The position numbers and the translations under genes were made by a program. A model generated the notes under the pieces. It was given only the letters and a program-made list of their open reading frames with translations, ran no database searches and was not told the DNA's origin. A stretch of DNA of 64,000 bases from Mycobacterium adipatum (GTDB lineage: Bacteria > Actinomycetota > Actinomycetes > Mycobacteriales > Mycobacteriaceae): assembly GCF_001644575.1 (NCBI RefSeq), contig NZ_CP015596.1:2914001-2978000 (forward strand), in the 5' to 3' direction. Each line of letters begins with the position of its first letter. Positions within the stretch are counted from its first letter, which is position 1. Shown one piece after another: positions 31,888 to 41,055 of the stretch.

Positions 31888-31904
31888 TACGACAAAGTGT
31901 AGTA
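31888..31904. promoter_or_regulatory. BlaI/MecI-like dyad upstream of cydA
   Basis: TACGACA, AAG, TGTAGTA: a 7-3-7 inverted repeat with one mismatch, of the TACA/TGTA kind recognised by BlaI-family repressors. In M. tuberculosis BlaI is known to regulate ATP synthase genes besides beta-lactamase, so a link to respiration is reasonable. Assignment here is inference from pattern and place. Confidence 0.4.
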
Positions 31905-31945
31905 GACCTCTTTCTCCCGTGCCCAGCGATCGTGGCGCGGATAAC

Positions 31946-32566
31946 TCAGCTGGTCGGCGCGGACACCGCGGGGGCCGGGGGTTCGGCCGGCGGTGCCGCG
32001 GGCGTGGTGGGCGCGAGTTTCTTGGACGCGGACCGGATACCGAACGCGGTGACGACCTCCACGACTCCGATGACGATGAGCCAGATGCCGGTGACCAGGG
32101 CCAGTGTCCCGATCGACTCGAATGGCGAGCCCAGCACCACGATGCCGGCAACCAGGCTGATCACACCGACGAAAATGTTCCAACCACGCCCGGGCAGCGT
32201 CGGGTCGCTGATCGCCGACACCGCCGTTGCGACGCCACGGAAGATGAATCCGATACCGATCCAGATGGCCAGCAGCAGCACGGCGTCGAAGAGGTGCCGG
32301 AACGACAGCACCGCCAGGATCACCGATGCGGCACCGCTGATGAACAGCAGCACCCGGCCACCGGCCGACACGTGCAGGCTGAACGCGAACACCACCTGAG
32401 CGATCCCGGTGACCAGCAGGTAGGCCCCGAAGAAGATGGCGGCCACCAGGATGGAGATGCCCGGCCAGGCGACCACGGCGACACCGAGGCCGACGGCCAG
32501 CACGCCCGAGACCAGGGTCGCTTTCCACAGTTGTGGCAACAAGGTTGGGGGAGCGGCGGTTTGCAT
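31946..32566 (-). CDS. HdeD-family membrane protein (Rv1624c-like)
   Basis: A 206-residue protein with six closely spaced hydrophobic helices (residues about 15-180), including LVSGVLAVGLGVAVVAWPG and FFGAYLLVTGIAQVVFAF, the repeated two-helix unit of HdeD acid-resistance proteins. The C-terminal tail is rich in Ala and Pro. Its place upstream of cydA on the same strand matches Rv1624c next to Rv1623c (cydA) in M. tuberculosis. About 100 bp and a probable operator separate it from cydA, so it is likely transcribed separately. Confidence 0.83.
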   Translation of the reverse strand: MQTAAPPTLLPQLWKATLVSGVLAVGLGVAVVAWPGISILVAAIFFGAYLLVTGIAQVVFAFSLHVSAGGRVLLFISGAASVILAVLSFRHLFDAVLLLAIWIGIGFIFRGVATAVSAISDPTLPGRGWNIFVGVISLVAGIVVLGSPFESIGTLALVTGIWLIVIGVVEVVTAFGIRSASKKLAPTTPAAPPAEPPAPAVSAPTS

Positions 32567-32888
32567 GGGGTGAGTGTCGCACAGGATGGGGTCGGCCGGT
32601 CTGAAATCCTCATCAGCCCCCTGGGCCGGGAACGCCCCGGCGGTGGCCCGAAACCGCCCGCGACAGTAGCCATGTCCCGGCGCGAGGTGCTGATTCCGCA
32701 GGCCGGAAAGGCGCCCCGGACGGACTGCAATTTGATGAGGACTGCGGCGTTCTCCTGCTTCGACGTTACGGCTCCACTACTGTTCCGTTACCGGCGCTGC
32801 GCGTCGGGCCATCGGTGGTTAACGTCCTTGGCTGGAGATGTCGACAGACGACACTGTGACAACTCATAAAAGAAAGTAGAGGGATACC
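32567..32888. other. Divergent intergenic region with no gene
   Basis: These 322 bp separate the HdeD-like gene from the amino-acid binding protein gene. No open frame here looks coding. The last 40 bp are A-rich (ACTCATAAAAGAAAGTAGAG) and hold the ribosome binding site for the GTG start at 32889; TCATAA could serve as a -10 element. No repeat or riboswitch fold stood out. Confidence 0.5.
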
Positions 32889-33803
32889 GTGTTTGGTGGA
32901 ATCCAGGACCGGACCAAGTTCTGGCGCGTCGCTGCCGTCATGGTCGCGTCCGGCGCGCTGGCGCTGTCCGGCTGTTCGAGCTCGGAGCCCAGTGGCGGCG
33001 AAGAGTCGCCGACCGCGGCCGCCCCGGCCGACAAGGTGGAGGCGATCGCGAACACCGTGCCGGAGGCCATCAAGGCTTCGGGCAAGCTGATCGTCGGCGT
33101 GAACATTCCGTACGCGCCCAATGAGTTCAAGGATGAGTCGGGCAAGATCGTCGGGTTCGACGTGGACCTGATGAACGCCGTCGCCGGCACGCTCGGGCTG
33201 ACCCCCGAGTACCGCGAGTCCGATTTCTCGAAGATCATCCCCTCCATCCAAGGCGGCACCTTCAACGTCGGCATGTCGTCCTTCACCGACAGCAAGGAAC
33301 GCGAGCAGCAGGTCGACTTCGTCACCTACTTCTCCGCGGGCACGCTGTGGGCGCAGCCGACGGGTGGCTCCATCGACCCGGAGAATGCCTGCGGCAAGAA
33401 GGTCGCAGTGCAGGCGACCACTGTGCAGGAGACCGACGAGCTGCCCGCGCGGAGCAAGAAATGCACCGACGCCGGGCAACCCGCGATCGAGATCGTTCCG
33501 TTCGACAGCCAGGATGCGGCCACCAACGCCGTCGTGCTGGGGCAGGCGGATGCGATGTCGGCGGACTCGCCGGTCACGCTGTACGCGATCAAGCAGACCA
33601 ACGGCAAGCTCGAGCAGGCCGGTGAGACCTTCGATTCCGCGCCCTACGGCTGGCCGGTGGAGAAAGGCTCCCCGCTGGCGCAGTCCCTGCTGCAGGCACT
33701 GGAGCACCTGATCGAGTCCGGAAAGTACAAGGAGATCGCGGCGAACTGGGGCCTGGAAGAGGGCATGATCGACAAGCCGGTGATCAACGGCGCGGTCTCC
33801 TAA
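32889..33803 (+). CDS. Polar amino-acid ABC transporter, substrate-binding lipoprotein
   Basis: A 304-residue family 3 solute-binding protein. The signal peptide ends with the lipobox ALSGC at about residue 29, followed by a Ser/Glu/Pro-rich linker. The binding domain has IVGVNIPYAPNEFKDESGKI and GFDVDLMNAVAGTLGL, typical of GlnH/FliY-like proteins. The start is GTG at 32889. It is the first gene of an importer operon with the permease 15 bp downstream. The substrate is probably a polar amino acid; which one cannot be read from the sequence. Confidence 0.9.
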   Translation: MFGGIQDRTKFWRVAAVMVASGALALSGCSSSEPSGGEESPTAAAPADKVEAIANTVPEAIKASGKLIVGVNIPYAPNEFKDESGKIVGFDVDLMNAVAGTLGLTPEYRESDFSKIIPSIQGGTFNVGMSSFTDSKEREQQVDFVTYFSAGTLWAQPTGGSIDPENACGKKVAVQATTVQETDELPARSKKCTDAGQPAIEIVPFDSQDAATNAVVLGQADAMSADSPVTLYAIKQTNGKLEQAGETFDSAPYGWPVEKGSPLAQSLLQALEHLIESGKYKEIAANWGLEEGMIDKPVINGAVS

Positions 33804-33818
33804 GAGAATCCGACACCC

Positions 33819-34745
33819 ATGACTGATGCCGGTTCGCCGCCACCGTCCAGCCCGCCGGAGGCCATTGACGCGGTCCCGCTGCGCCATCCCTGGAGGTGGG
33901 TGGCGGCGACCGTCATCATCGTGGTGGTCGCCCTCTTTCTCTACGGAGCCGCGACCAACCCGGCCTACGGGTGGTCCACGTTCGCCAAATATCTGTTCAA
34001 CGAGCGGATCCTGCTCGGTGTGTTCAACACCCTGCAATTGACCGTGTACTCGATGGTCATCGGTGTTGTACTCGGGGTGATTCTCACCGTGATGCGGCTG
34101 TCGTCGAATCCGGTGCTCAGTGCGGTCGCGTGGGTCTTCCTCTGGATCTTCCGCGGCACCCCGGTGTACGTGCAGCTGGTGTTCTGGGGTCTGATGCCGA
34201 CGATCTACCAGAAGATCCAGTTGGGCGTGCCGTTCGGTCCGACGTTCTTCCAATTCGATCTGCAGAGCTTGTCGTTCCCGTTCGCGCTGGCGGTCATCGG
34301 CCTGGCGCTCAACGAGGCGGCCTATATGGCAGAGATCGTCCGCGCCGGCATCATGTCGGTGCCCGAGGGGCAGCTGGAAGCCTCGACGGCACTGGGCATG
34401 TCGTGGGGCCTGGCGATGCGCCGCACCGTGCTGCCGCAGGCGATGCGGGTCATCATTCCGCCGACCGGCAACGAATTGATCAGCCTGCTCAAGACGACCT
34501 CGCTGGTCACCGCGGTGCCCTACGCGCTGGATGTCTACGGGATCGCCACCCGTGAGATCGCCGCCCGCATCTTCGAACCGGTTCCGCTGCTCCTGGTGGC
34601 GGCGACCTGGTACCTGGCGATCACCAGCGTCCTGATGGTCGGCCAGTACTACCTGGAGCGCTACTTCTCCCGCGGGGCGTCGCGCAAGCTGACCTCCAAG
34701 CAACTTGAGGCGCTGGCCAAGGCGCAGATGGGTACCTTGCCGTGA
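33819..34745 (+). CDS. Polar amino-acid ABC transporter, permease
   Basis: A 308-residue permease of the HisM/GlnP group. An N-terminal helix at about 26-46 is followed by the core TM domain ([20 protein letters not shown]). The cytoplasmic coupling motif is [20 protein letters not shown], the EAA loop that docks on the ATPase. The tail [15 protein letters not shown] is amphipathic. A single permease gene implies a homodimeric membrane pore. It overlaps the ATPase gene by 4 bp. Confidence 0.93.
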   Translation: MTDAGSPPPSSPPEAIDAVPLRHPWRWVAATVIIVVVALFLYGAATNPAYGWSTFAKYLFNERILLGVFNTLQLTVYSMVIGVVLGVILTVMRLSSNPVLSAVAWVFLWIFRGTPVYVQLVFWGLMPTIYQKIQLGVPFGPTFFQFDLQSLSFPFALAVIGLALNEAAYMAEIVRAGIMSVPEGQLEASTALGMSWGLAMRRTVLPQAMRVIIPPTGNELISLLKTTSLVTAVPYALDVYGIATREIAARIFEPVPLLLVAATWYLAITSVLMVGQYYLERYFSRGASRKLTSKQLEALAKAQMGTLP

Positions 34746-35530
34746 CCGAATCTTCCGCCACCGCGGCCGCTCACCCGATGGTGAAGGCCGAACTGGTCTG
34801 CAAGGACTTCGGCGCACTCAAGGTGCTCAAGGGCATCACACTGGAGGTGCAGAAGGGGCAGGTGCTGGTGCTCGTCGGGCCCTCGGGCTCCGGCAAATCC
34901 ACCTTTCTGCGTTGTATCAATCACCTGGAGACGGTCAGTGCCGGCCGGCTCTATGTGGACGGGGCCCTGGTCGGCTACAACGAGCGCGGCGGCAAGCTCT
35001 ACGAGATGAAGCCCCGCGAGGTCGCCAAGCAGCGACGCGATGTGGGCATGGTGTTTCAGCACTTCAATCTGTTCCCGCACCGGACCGCGCTGGGCAATGT
35101 GGTGGAGGCCCCCACCCAGGTGAAGCGGCTGAACAAGAAGCAGGTGACCGAGCGGGCGATGGACCTGCTCGATCAGGTGGGACTGGCCGACAAGGCCACC
35201 GCATATCCGGCGCAGTTGTCCGGCGGCCAGCAGCAGCGGGTGGCGATCGCGCGGGCGCTGGCCATGAGCCCCAAGCTGATGCTCTTCGACGAGCCCACCT
35301 CGGCATTGGATCCGGAGTTGGTCGGAGAGGTCCTGGCGGTGATGAAAAAGCTTGCCGCCGAGGGTATGACGATGGTGGTCGTGACCCATGAGATGGGGTT
35401 CGCGCGGGAGGTCGCCGACGAGCTGGTCTTCATGGACGGCGGCGTCGTCGTCGAACGCGGCGATCCCGGCGAGATCATGAGCAACCCGCAGCACGAGCGG
35501 ACGAAGGCCTTTCTGTCCAAGGTCATGTAG
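34742..35530 (+). CDS. Polar amino-acid ABC transporter, ATPase
   Basis: A 262-residue ATPase with all motifs intact: Walker [13 protein letters not shown]-loop [10 protein letters not shown], signature [15 protein letters not shown], Walker [16 protein letters not shown] and H-loop VVTHEMGFA. It is of the GlnQ/HisP class and completes the three-gene importer. The GTG start overlaps the permease stop. A kinase/regulator pair follows 2 bp later on the same strand and may be on the same transcript. Confidence 0.95.
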   Translation: MTESSATAAAHPMVKAELVCKDFGALKVLKGITLEVQKGQVLVLVGPSGSGKSTFLRCINHLETVSAGRLYVDGALVGYNERGGKLYEMKPREVAKQRRDVGMVFQHFNLFPHRTALGNVVEAPTQVKRLNKKQVTERAMDLLDQVGLADKATAYPAQLSGGQQQRVAIARALAMSPKLMLFDEPTSALDPELVGEVLAVMKKLAAEGMTMVVVTHEMGFAREVADELVFMDGGVVVERGDPGEIMSNPQHERTKAFLSKVM

Positions 35531-35532
35531 GC

Positions 35533-36675
35533 ATGGCCGAGTCGGTGGACCCGGCGGCACCCCTGTGGCGGGCCGCCCAGGTGTTCCGGCTACTCAGTTG
35601 GACCTACGCTCTGTACTTCCAGGTTTCCAAGAACGCCGAGTTGGACCGGCCGGTGCTGGGCTGGGTGCTCTTCGGCGTCCTGACCGGGTGGTCGGTGGCA
35701 TGCGGGATCGCCTACCTGCGGGGCTTCGGGCGGCGCCGGGGGTGGGTGATCGCCGAGGCCGTCGTGGTGATCGCGCTGATGGCTGCCACGGTGGTCGTGG
35801 CACCGGAGCCCTGGGTGCAGGCCAACCAATCGCTGCCGACCACGCTGTGGGCGACCAACGCGGTGGTGTCGGCGGCCATCCTGGCCGGCCCGGTGGCCGG
35901 CATGGGTATGGGCTTGGCGGTGATGGCCACCGCCGCGGCGCTCAAGGGCGCGATCGCGGTCGACCTGGTGCGCAGCCCGACCATCCTGATCGAGCTCAGC
36001 GTGGGCCTCGCGATCGGTATGGCCGCGACCACGGCGCGGCGTGCCCACGCCGAGGTGGAAAAGGCGGCGCGGCTTGCCGCGGCGCTGGCCGAGCGGGAGC
36101 GACTGGCCCGGCACGTGCACGACGGCGTGTTGCAGGTGCTGGCGATGGTGGCCCGCCGTGGACGCGAAATAGGTGGCGAGACAGCACAATTGGCGCAGTC
36201 GGCCAGTGAGCAGGAACGTGCGCTGCGCCGACTGCTCAGCGCTGTCGATATCGAACCGCAGGGGATGGCGGACGCAGACGGCGATCTCGGTTCGATGTTG
36301 CGCCGCCATGCCAGCGACCGGGTATCGGTGAGCGTGCCGGCCGCCGCGGTGTATCTCGATCCGTTGGTGGCCGCCGAGCTCGAGGCCGCGGTCGTCAACG
36401 CCCTCACCAATGTCGAACGGCATGCCGGGCCCGAGGCGCGCGCTTACGTCTTGCTGGAGGATCTCGGCAGCGAAGTGGTGGTCAGCATCCGCGACGACGG
36501 GCCGGGGATCCCGGCGGGCAGACTGGAGGCAGCGGTCGTTGAGGGGCGGGTGGGTGTGAGCAAATCGATCAGGGGGCGGCTGGCGGCGCTGGGCGGGCGA
36601 GCGGAACTGACCACTCCGGCCGGGGGCGGCACCGAGTGGGAGTTCACGGTGCCGAGAGCGGCGGGCCGGCGGTGA
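35533..36675 (+). CDS. Sensor histidine kinase, MacS-type
   Basis: A 380-residue kinase. The N-terminal half has five or six membrane helices (about residues 40-180) without a large external loop, resembling the DUF5931 sensor of MacS kinases. The HisKA_3 dimerisation box RLARHVHDGVLQVLAMVARRG carries the phospho-His near residue 194, and the ATPase domain ends with DGPGIPAG and KSIRGRLAALGGRAEL. It pairs with the NarL-type regulator downstream, whose GTG overlaps its stop. The signal is unknown. Confidence 0.85.
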   Translation: MAESVDPAAPLWRAAQVFRLLSWTYALYFQVSKNAELDRPVLGWVLFGVLTGWSVACGIAYLRGFGRRRGWVIAEAVVVIALMAATVVVAPEPWVQANQSLPTTLWATNAVVSAAILAGPVAGMGMGLAVMATAAALKGAIAVDLVRSPTILIELSVGLAIGMAATTARRAHAEVEKAARLAAALAERERLARHVHDGVLQVLAMVARRGREIGGETAQLAQSASEQERALRRLLSAVDIEPQGMADADGDLGSMLRRHASDRVSVSVPAAAVYLDPLVAAELEAAVVNALTNVERHAGPEARAYVLLEDLGSEVVVSIRDDGPGIPAGRLEAAVVEGRVGVSKSIRGRLAALGGRAELTTPAGGGTEWEFTVPRAAGRR

Positions 36676-37346
36676 ACGCCGCGACGGTGACCGTGATGGT
36701 GGTCGACGACCATCCCATTTGGCGTGACGCGGTGGCGCGCGATCTCGCCGAGGCCGGATTCGAGGTGGTGGCCACCGCGGATGGCGTCGCATCCGCACGC
36801 CGGCGGGCCGAGGTGGTGCAGCCGGGCGTGGTGGTGATGGACATGCAGCTGGCAGACGGGACCGGCGCACAGGCCACCATCGAGGTTCTGGCGGTGTCAC
36901 CGTCGTCGCGCATCCTGGTGCTCTCGGCATCGGACGAGCGCGCCGACGTGCTGGAGGCGGTGAAGGCGGGTGCGACGGGATACCTGGTCAAGAGTGCGTC
37001 GAAAATCGAACTGGGCGAAGCAGTTCGGGCGACGGCGGCCGGGCGTGCGGTTTTCACGCCGGGGCTTGCCGGACTGGTGCTGGGGGAGTACCGGCGCATC
37101 GCCCAACAACCCGACGCCGTCCCCGCCGGGGCGCCGGTGCCCAGTCTGACCGACCGGGAGACCGAGATCCTGCGCCACGTGGCGAAGGGGCTCACCGCCA
37201 AGCAGATCGCCGCACGGCTCTCGCTGAGTCATCGCACCGTGGAGAACCACGTGCAGGCCACCTTCCGCAAGTTGCAGGTCGCCAACCGGGTGGAGGCGAC
37301 CCGCTACGCGATCGAACACGGGCTGGACCGGGACTCCGATACCTAG
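36672..37346 (+). CDS. NarL/LuxR-type response regulator
   Basis: A 224-residue regulator. The receiver starts VTVMVVDDHPIWRDAVARDL, with the likely phospho-Asp in VVMDMQLADGTG and the switch Lys in YLVKSAS. The C-terminal LuxR helix-turn-helix reads LTDRETEILRHVAKGLTAKQ, then IAARLSLSHRTVENHV. The GTG at 36672 shares bases with the kinase stop (GTGA), so the pair is coupled. Targets are unknown; the amino-acid importer upstream is the nearest candidate. Confidence 0.9.
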   Translation: MNAATVTVMVVDDHPIWRDAVARDLAEAGFEVVATADGVASARRRAEVVQPGVVVMDMQLADGTGAQATIEVLAVSPSSRILVLSASDERADVLEAVKAGATGYLVKSASKIELGEAVRATAAGRAVFTPGLAGLVLGEYRRIAQQPDAVPAGAPVPSLTDRETEILRHVAKGLTAKQIAARLSLSHRTVENHVQATFRKLQVANRVEATRYAIEHGLDRDSDT

Positions 37347-37412
37347 ACCGACGCCCAACCGGAGTAGTCCTACTCATCCGTTCCGGGCCCGCCATGGGCG
37401 ACGATGTCAGGC

Positions 37413-39263
37413 ATGACCGAACCTCAGCAGGTGCTCGCGCGGCTGTCCGCCGACTTCGTGGCGATATCGCAGCAGTTGACGCGTGCCTCGGCCGAATTGA
37501 CCCAGTTGGCCGCGACGCTGGGCGAGAGCACCCCGGTGTCCGCGCAGCCCGCCGCCCCGCCGGCTCCGTGGACGTACGCGCAGTATCAGCAGTACTACTC
37601 GCAATACCCCCAGGTCCAGTACCCGCCGTACCCGCCGTATCAGCAGCAGGCGCCGGCGCCCCGGGCTGCGGTGCCGGCGACCGCCGGTGCCTCCGGTGCC
37701 GCGGGCGCCGAGGCGCCGAAAGCCGGCTCGCAGAACTGGATCGGCAAGGCCCTGGCCGCCGCCGGTGTGGCGGTGACGCTGATCGGTGTGGTGCTGCTGG
37801 TGGTACTGGCCGCGCAGGCCGGTCTGCTTGCGCCGCCGGTGCGGGTCGCCGCCGGCGCGGTGCTCGCCGGCGGTTTGATCGCGGGCGCCCTTGCGCTCTA
37901 CGCCCGCCCCGATGGCAGGCTCGGGGCGATCGCGTTGGCCGCCACCGGTATCGGCGGTGCCTATATCGATGTCATCGCGGTGACGACCATCTATCAGTGG
38001 CTGCCCGCGGCGGCCGGCCTGGTGATCTCGGCGGGGATCGCCGGCGGCGGCCTGACCCTGGCCCGCCGCTGGGATTCCGAGCACCTTGCCCTGCTGGTGC
38101 TGGTGCCGCTGACGGTGCTGGCGCCGGTGGTGGTCGGCGATCTGACACTGCTGCTCATCGGATTCATGCTGGCGCTCTCGGCGGCGACCCTTCCGGTGCA
38201 GGTGGGCCGCGACTGGACCTGGATGTATGCCGCGCGTACTGCCGCGGGCAGCGGCTCGGTGCTGCTCGCACTCGTCGGTGCCGCCTTCGGCTCCGGGCAG
38301 CATCTGTGGCTGGCCGCGGCCGCCGCGATCGCTGCGTTGCTGGCCATCGGTTCGGCGCTGATCCTGTTGCCGCACAGCGGGCACCGCACCGCTATGGCGC
38401 TGCTGGCGGCGGCGGGCGTGCTGCCCGTCCTCGGGGTCTCGGCAGCGGTGGACCGGATGCCGGCCGCGCTCATCATCGCGGCCGTGGCCGGCGCGGTGCT
38501 GGCGGTCGTGCTGCTCGGCGAGAAGTGGCCGGGGATGACACCGGCGGTGCGGCAGGTGTGGTCGGCGCTTTCGGCAGTCGCGGCTCTGGTGGCCGTCGGC
38601 GTCGCCTTCGACGGTGAGGTGGCCGGGCCGGTGCTGCTCGCGCTGGCGGTGGTGGTGGCGGTCGCCGGACGACACAGTGCGGCCGCCCAGTGCGCGGCGC
38701 TGGGCTTCGGCGCCGTCGGCGGCCTGTACTTTCTGGCGTTGGCGGGCCCGGAGACGCTGAGCACGGCGACGGTGATGCCGGTTCCCGAGGCCGTCTCGGT
38801 GCTGGTGTCCAGTGTGCTGCTGACCCTGTATGCGCTGGCTCAGACCTGGTCGCTGGCGCGGCGCCGCGATGCCGATACCGGCCGGGTGCTGATAGCGATC
38901 GCGGCGGTGGTGATCGCCTATGCCGTGACGGTCTTCACGGTGACCGCAGGGGTGCTGATCGGGGGTACCGGTGGCGGATTCCTGGCCGGGCACATGACCG
39001 CGACCATCTCCTGGATCGTGTTGGCGGCCGGGCTTTTCGGATATGCCACGAAGCTGGATCGGGCGGACCGCTCGGTGCCGATCGGCGGCGGAATGGCGCT
39101 GGTGGCCGCGGCGGTGGCCAAACTGTTCCTTTTCGACCTCGGCACGCTGGACGGCATCTTCCGGGTCGCGGTGTTCATTGTCGTCGGGCTGGTGCTGCTG
39201 GGTATGGGCGCGGGTTACGCGCGGCTGCTCACCCAGCAGGATCAGCAGCGAAACGAGCCATAA
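37413..39263 (+). CDS. DUF2339 polytopic membrane protein
   Basis: A protein of about 616 residues. The first 110 are soluble: a short helical segment, then a Tyr/Gln/Pro-rich stretch (YAQYQQYYSQYPQ, YPPYPPYQQQ). The remainder is nearly continuous membrane helix, about 16-18 segments, with the DUF2339 feature NWIGKALAAAGVAVTLIGVV at the first. Function is unknown in the family. The start is ATG at 37413 (MTEPQQ) or 37404. The gene is followed 40 bp later by dps2, from which it is separated by an operator-like palindrome. Confidence 0.8.
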   Translation: MTEPQQVLARLSADFVAISQQLTRASAELTQLAATLGESTPVSAQPAAPPAPWTYAQYQQYYSQYPQVQYPPYPPYQQQAPAPRAAVPATAGASGAAGAEAPKAGSQNWIGKALAAAGVAVTLIGVVLLVVLAAQAGLLAPPVRVAAGAVLAGGLIAGALALYARPDGRLGAIALAATGIGGAYIDVIAVTTIYQWLPAAAGLVISAGIAGGGLTLARRWDSEHLALLVLVPLTVLAPVVVGDLTLLLIGFMLALSAATLPVQVGRDWTWMYAARTAAGSGSVLLALVGAAFGSGQHLWLAAAAAIAALLAIGSALILLPHSGHRTAMALLAAAGVLPVLGVSAAVDRMPAALIIAAVAGAVLAVVLLGEKWPGMTPAVRQVWSALSAVAALVAVGVAFDGEVAGPVLLALAVVVAVAGRHSAAAQCAALGFGAVGGLYFLALAGPETLSTATVMPVPEAVSVLVSSVLLTLYALAQTWSLARRRDADTGRVLIAIAAVVIAYAVTVFTVTAGVLIGGTGGGFLAGHMTATISWIVLAAGLFGYATKLDRADRSVPIGGGMALVAAAVAKLFLFDLGTLDGIFRVAVFIVVGLVLLGMGAGYARLLTQQDQQRNEP

Positions 39264-39282
39264 TTCTGGAATGATTCCAGAA
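39264..39282. promoter_or_regulatory. Perfect 19-bp palindrome upstream of dps2
   Basis: TTCTGGAATGATTCCAGAA: 9-bp arms around a central G. The inner 7-1-7 core CTGGAATgATTCCAG has the geometry of Fur-superfamily boxes (Fur, PerR, Zur). It ends 20 bp before the dps2 ATG, so a bound repressor would block transcription or the promoter. Confidence 0.6.
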
Positions 39283-39302
39283 AAGTCGTGGTTGGACTGA
39301 GC

Positions 39303-39806
39303 ATGACCACATCAATCACCGCGGGCAAGCGTCGTACCGATACCGATATCCGGGGGTTCCAGGCCTCGCCGGAACTGAGCGCGAGTCTGCAGCAGGTACT
39401 CGTCGACATGATTGAACTGCACCTGCAGGGCAAGCAGGCGCATTGGAACGTGGTGGGGACCAACTTCCGGGACCTTCATCTGCAGCTCGACGAACTGGTG
39501 GACTTCGCGCGGGAGGGCAGCGACACCATCGCGGAGCGGATGCGTGCGCTGCAGGCCCCCGCGGACGGGCGGACCGATACCGTGGCGGCCGAAACCACGC
39601 TGCCCGCGTTCCCGCCGTACGAGCACAGCACCGCCGAGGTGGTGGAGCTGATCTCCGCGCGGATCTACGCGGCCGTCGACACGCTGCGTGGGGTGCACGA
39701 CACCGTCGACGCCGAGGATCCCACCACCGCCGACATCCTGCACCAGCTGATCGACGGCTTGGAGAAGCTGGCCTGGCTGATCAGTTCGGAGAACCACAAG
39801 GTCTGA
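39303..39806 (+). CDS. dps2: Dps-family DNA-binding ferritin-like protein (Dps2)
   Basis: A 167-residue miniferritin that oxidises and stores iron and can protect DNA under stress. The ferroxidase ligands lie in LQGKQAHWNVVGTNFRDLHL and LDELVDFAREGSDTIAERM, with the intersubunit His/Asp/Glu set present. The short N-terminus TTSITAGKRRTDTDIRGFQA and the end WLISSENHKV agree with M. smegmatis Dps2 rather than Dps1, as I recall the two. The start is ATG at 39303. A Fur-type palindrome upstream suggests iron or peroxide control. Confidence 0.92.
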   Translation: MTTSITAGKRRTDTDIRGFQASPELSASLQQVLVDMIELHLQGKQAHWNVVGTNFRDLHLQLDELVDFAREGSDTIAERMRALQAPADGRTDTVAAETTLPAFPPYEHSTAEVVELISARIYAAVDTLRGVHDTVDAEDPTTADILHQLIDGLEKLAWLISSENHKV

Positions 39807-41055
39807 CGGCGGCGGTCCGCGCGGCCGGGCGCCGACCGATGAGGTACCAGGTGCGCATCGGGCCCTTGCCCTTCACCTCCACCTCGCCGCGCTCCTCGAA
39901 CAGATAACTGTCGTTGATGCGCTCGTAGACGTCCTGGGGGACCTGAATGCGGCCCTCCACGTCGGTGCTCTCCATCCGGGACGCCAGATTGACCGCATCA
40001 CCCCAGACGTCGTAGAAGAACTTGCGTGAGCCGACGACGCCGGCCACCACCGGCCCGGCCGCGATGCCGATCCGCAGCGGCACCTCTCGGCCCCGTTGAT
40101 CGTGCAGGCCCGCAACGGCGTGCGCCATGTCCAGGGCGAGGCAGGCCAGGGACTCGAGGTGGTCGGCCCGCGGCTGGGGCACGCCGCTGACCACCATGTA
40201 GGAGTCGCCGCTGGTCTTGATCTTCTCCAGGCCGTGCCGGTCGACCAGCCGGTCGAAGTCGGTATAGAGCTGATTGAGGAACAACACCAGGTCAGCCGGG
40301 TCGGTATCGCTGGCCCGCTGGGTGTACCCGGCGATATCGGCGAACAGGATCGACGCGTCGGCGTACCCGTCGGCGATGATCGAGTCATCGCGGTCTTTCA
40401 GCCGGGTGGCGATGCTCTCGGGGAGGATGTTGGCGAGCAGCGCCTCGGACTTGGCGAATTCGCGCTGTAGCGCACTCTCGGCCTGTTCGATCCGGCGCAT
40501 GGCGGAGCCCACCACGATGATCATCATCAGGCTTGCTGCCGCCACCGTGACACCGAAGCTGATCCGCATCGCGGACTCCGAATACACTCCGGTGTTGCGC
40601 GGAACCAGCCACTCCAGCGCCACGGCGAGCACCGCGCCGGCCACGGCGAGCAGGGACGCGATCACGATGTGGTCGCTGCCTATCACGAGGATGATCAGTG
40701 CCGCGCCCACGAAGAAGTAGAACTGTAATCCGCTGTCGGTTCCCAGTTGGGCGCAGACATAGACGGTGAAGGCGTACGCGGCGATGACGAATGCCGTCGC
40801 CGCGACCAAAGCGCCGAACCGATAGAGCAGCGGGGTGGCCATGAAAACCGCTGCGCTGGCGAGGTTTACCAGCCCGATATGCGGTACCCCGGGTATCAAG
40901 ATGAGCTCGGCGATGCCGTAGATACCGACGATTCCGGCCGCAATCCGGGTGCTGATCGTCAGCGTCGCGCGCCGCCGACTGGCCGCGTCCGAGTAGTCCC
41001 GACGGCCCTCTGGAAGGTCGGGCAGGCACCCGCGAGGCCCCGTGTCAGCCACCAT
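39781..41055 (-). CDS. Membrane-anchored class III adenylate cyclase (Rv1625c-like)
   Basis: A 424-residue cyclase. Six membrane helices occupy about residues 33-200, as in one half of a mammalian cyclase. The catalytic domain begins near residue 235 with EALLANILPESIATRLKDRD. Metal-binding Asp residues are in SILFADIAGYT and KIKTSGDSYMVV, the adenine-specifying Lys is in EKIK, and the transition-state Asn and Arg are in WGDAVNLASRMES. All are intact, so it should be active as a homodimer making cAMP. It converges on dps2 with a 26-bp overlap. Confidence 0.9.
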   Translation of the reverse strand: MVADTGPRGCLPDLPEGRRDYSDAASRRRATLTISTRIAAGIVGIYGIAELILIPGVPHIGLVNLASAAVFMATPLLYRFGALVAATAFVIAAYAFTVYVCAQLGTDSGLQFYFFVGAALIILVIGSDHIVIASLLAVAGAVLAVALEWLVPRNTGVYSESAMRISFGVTVAAASLMMIIVVGSAMRRIEQAESALQREFAKSEALLANILPESIATRLKDRDDSIIADGYADASILFADIAGYTQRASDTDPADLVLFLNQLYTDFDRLVDRHGLEKIKTSGDSYMVVSGVPQPRADHLESLACLALDMAHAVAGLHDQRGREVPLRIGIAAGPVVAGVVGSRKFFYDVWGDAVNLASRMESTDVEGRIQVPQDVYERINDSYLFEERGEVEVKGKGPMRTWYLIGRRPAARTAAVRPCGSPN

